Source of the DNA: JBOHBN01 sp050698355
GTDB taxonomy: Bacteria > Actinomycetota > Actinomycetes > Streptosporangiales > WHST01
Direction: 5' to 3'
DNA: 15,405 nt
NCBI GenBank assembly: GCA_050698355.1
Contig: JBOHBN010000174.1
Location: forward strand, 1-15,405
Below the pieces are notes generated by a model that made no database searches, was not told where the DNA came from, and saw only the letters and a list, made by a program, of their open reading frames with translations. Position numbers and translations under genes: made by a program. Positions within the stretch are counted from its first letter, which is position 1. The number at the start of each line of letters is the position of its first letter. Shown one piece after another: positions 15,001 to 15,405 of this stretch.

Positions 15001-15080
15001 CCTACGGCGATATTCAGCTCGACACCAGCCGCCGCCTCGCCCTCGGCGGCACCTCGCCCGAGGCCAGGCTCCAACCATGA
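12072..15080 (+). CDS. tnpA: Tn3-family transposase TnpA
   Basis: This 1002-aa protein has the usual length and domain order of Tn3-family transposases. The N-terminal DNA-binding region (DUF4158-like: GFACLLKYFTAHGRFP, then RTFEYHRRQVRTFLGF) is followed by a long middle part and the RNase-H-like catalytic domain. Catalytic residues are D694 (ASDSTHVTAYDQN), D768 (YVDSHG) and E899 (NVVENYNGVGDYINFGK). The spacings of 74 and 131 match the family. The GTG at 12072 gives MPRKIDEDELIERW, a typical start, although no clear RBS precedes it. No stop or frameshift is seen. No resolvase gene, res site or convincing 38-bp terminal repeats occur in the window, so the transposon boundaries are unknown. 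Its leader was split by a group II intron. Confidence 0.92.
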   Translation: MPRKIDEDELIERWTLVDQELVQVAGKHGATRLGFACLLKYFTAHGRFPRGRGELPDEAVDYLARQVGVAAADLGFYKWSGRTFEYHRRQVRTFLGFRECTVADADKLTGWLSTEVCEGERRVERVREQLLRRCRSEGIEPPAAGRVSRMIGSALRQSEETLTRRVAGRIPPEVAAAMTRLFAAASDDGEDEEDASAAAGGREVFAQIKDDPGNVSLNTMRTEIAKLGAIRALGIPAGVFADIAPKVVAGWSERAGMEAPSHLRAHDDPITLTLVAALLHTRSRQITDTLVELLIAAVHRIHAHAEQKVTREFVAELKRVSGKENILFHISEAAMRSPDGVVREVVFPAAGGADTLASLVAEFKAKGSTFRQHKQRVFKASYTHHYRAGLLELIETLEFHSTNSVHRPVLQALELMQRYRESTSHATQYYAHGEHVPVEGVVPGELIELLYRTDKRGRSRVQRTVYECGVFQTLREKLRCKEIWVTGAERWRNPDEDLPGDFETHRAEHYAQLGKPRAVEVFVDELREEMRTELGALHDALPHLDWLDIRAGRKQGEILLRPYEPAPEPQNLRRLKTAVRTRWGTVPLLDMLTETALRTGCLSGFTPTGTRGELDPSVLAERLMLVAYAYGTNAGIRAVAAGDHGHSEDELRYVRRRYVTVAGAREVARAIANATFAARQAWLWGQGSTAVASDSTHVTAYDQNIFTEWHSRYKRGKRGVLIYWTVERDGAMAVHSQLLSCSASEVHAMVEGAMRHGTDMDLETNYVDSHGASFIGFGITRLLGFDLIARFKQINHMKLYLPDRGGAETYPLLEPVLTRPIRWDLIAQQYDPMIKYATAVRLGTASTEAILRRFTKDVTHPAYAAMLELGRAQRSIFLARWLRDRDAQRETTAALNVVENYNGVGDYINFGKSGEFATNRRGEQELGMICLQILQSALGYVNTLMLQDVLAEPDWAGVLGDADRRGITPLFTSNMTPYGDIQLDTSRRLALGGTSPEARLQP

Positions 15081-15290
15081 CCGGTGGTTCGCAAGTCTCA
15101 TCGTTTGCCAAGCCTGAAAGCCGCTGGGGCGGTCCAGTACGCGATTACAAATAGTTGCGGTATTCGCACCAAATGTTACCAATCATCACTAGCGGCAGCA
15201 GGCGGATACAAATCACCCGTATGGCGGCTTTACCGACAGTGCGCACACGCACCATGATCAGCAGTTGCCCATCGCACGACTAAGGTGCCT
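15081..15290. other. Non-coding gap after the Tn3 transposase
   Basis: No convincing gene lies in these 210 bases. A 36-codon minus frame (ATG near 15256) has no RBS and no recognisable product. Base composition is clearly more AT-rich around 15140-15195 than in the flanking genes, which suggests a different origin. The right end of the Tn3 element should lie here, but I could not match its terminal repeat to the leader at 12009-12071. Confidence 0.4.
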
Positions 15291-15292
15291 CG

Positions 15293-15321
15293 TTGTTCTC
15301 GGACCAGTGCTCGGATAGAGT
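15293..15321 (+). promoter_or_regulatory. Promoter of the IS3-type orfA
   Basis: TTGTTC (15293-15298) and TAGAGT (15316-15321) are separated by exactly 17 bases and resemble sigma-70/HrdB -35 and -10 boxes. Transcription would begin near 15328. The ribosome binding site GAAGGAG (15328-15334) would then lie at or next to the 5' end of the mRNA, so the start point may be a few bases earlier. Confidence 0.55.
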
Positions 15322-15345
15322 TGGTTCGAAGGAGTGAGCGAGTAC

Positions 15346-15405
15346 ATGCCGCAACGACGGAGGAAGTTCAGCCCTGAGTTCAGGGAAGAGGCCGTGAAGA
15401 TGGTG
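15346..15405 (+). CDS. IS3-family transposase OrfA, N-terminal part (runs off the window)
   Basis: Twenty codons from ATG 15346 read MPQRRRKFSPEFREEAVKMV. The KFSPEFREEAVKMV stretch is the first helix of the HTH_Tnp_1 domain that begins IS3-family OrfA proteins, which bind the IS ends and are joined to OrfB by programmed frameshifting. GAAGGAG 11 bases upstream is the RBS. The rest of the element lies beyond the window; its left inverted repeat is probably just upstream, perhaps starting at the TGCC near 15286, but this cannot be paired here. Confidence 0.85.
   Translation, partial: MPQRRRKFSPEFREEAVKMV

Noticed and set aside
12009..15290. Tn3 38-bp terminal inverted repeats
   Set aside because: I compared the leader (12009-12071) with the reverse complement of 15081-15290 and found only short matches such as CTTGC; not enough to call repeats.
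1..15405. CRISPR arrays, tRNA or rRNA genes
   Set aside because: No regularly spaced repeats and no cloverleaf or rRNA-like segment were found on reading both strands.

Overview
The window looks like an accessory, mobile-element-rich stretch of a high-GC actinomycete chromosome. The signs are strong G/C bias at third codon positions, frequent GTG starts, an F420-type (deazaflavin-dependent) reductase and actinobacterial insertion sequences. The genus cannot be fixed from sequence alone; Pseudonocardiales or Streptomyces relatives are plausible.

Left scar zone (1-1869). On the minus strand lies a piece of an ISL3-type transposase. It is joined to the 3' end of a group II intron, with domains V and VI and the tail of the intron protein. 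Two broken plus-strand genes follow: a Dps (DNA-protecting ferritin) gene with a frameshift and an internal deletion, and an Fpg/Nei DNA glycosylase gene with several frameshifts. Both belong to oxidative DNA defence and both appear dead.

Central redox island (1864-9197). A MarR-type regulator sits between two divergent, tightly coupled operons. The minus operon runs marR, a 46-aa ORF, a TIGR01777-type SRPBCC-SDR fusion, a small membrane protein and an FAD amine-oxidase/desaturase-like enzyme; most junctions overlap. The plus operon runs a deazaflavin-dependent nitroreductase-family protein, an FAD monooxygenase, a classical SDR and an NAD-dependent epimerase-like SDR. The intergenic space has a cluster of CTAG-based half-sites and a leaderless-looking start. 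I infer a MarR-controlled set of flavin, F420 and NAD(P) oxidoreductases; the substrate is unknown.

Right mobile zone (9198-15405). A 1561-bp IS with perfect 18-bp inverted repeats is inserted in the last codons of the epimerase. Its transposase start lies behind a strong hairpin that buries the ribosome binding site. The other IS end abuts a second, unrelated group II intron that lacks its 5' part but keeps the RT core, domain V and domain VI. That intron lies just upstream of an intact-looking Tn3-family transposase (DDE triad D694/D768/E899). The window ends at the start of an IS3-family orfA with its own promoter.

The IS has different material on its two sides and no target duplication. 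This suggests that IS-mediated deletion or recombination joined the redox island to the Tn3/intron block.
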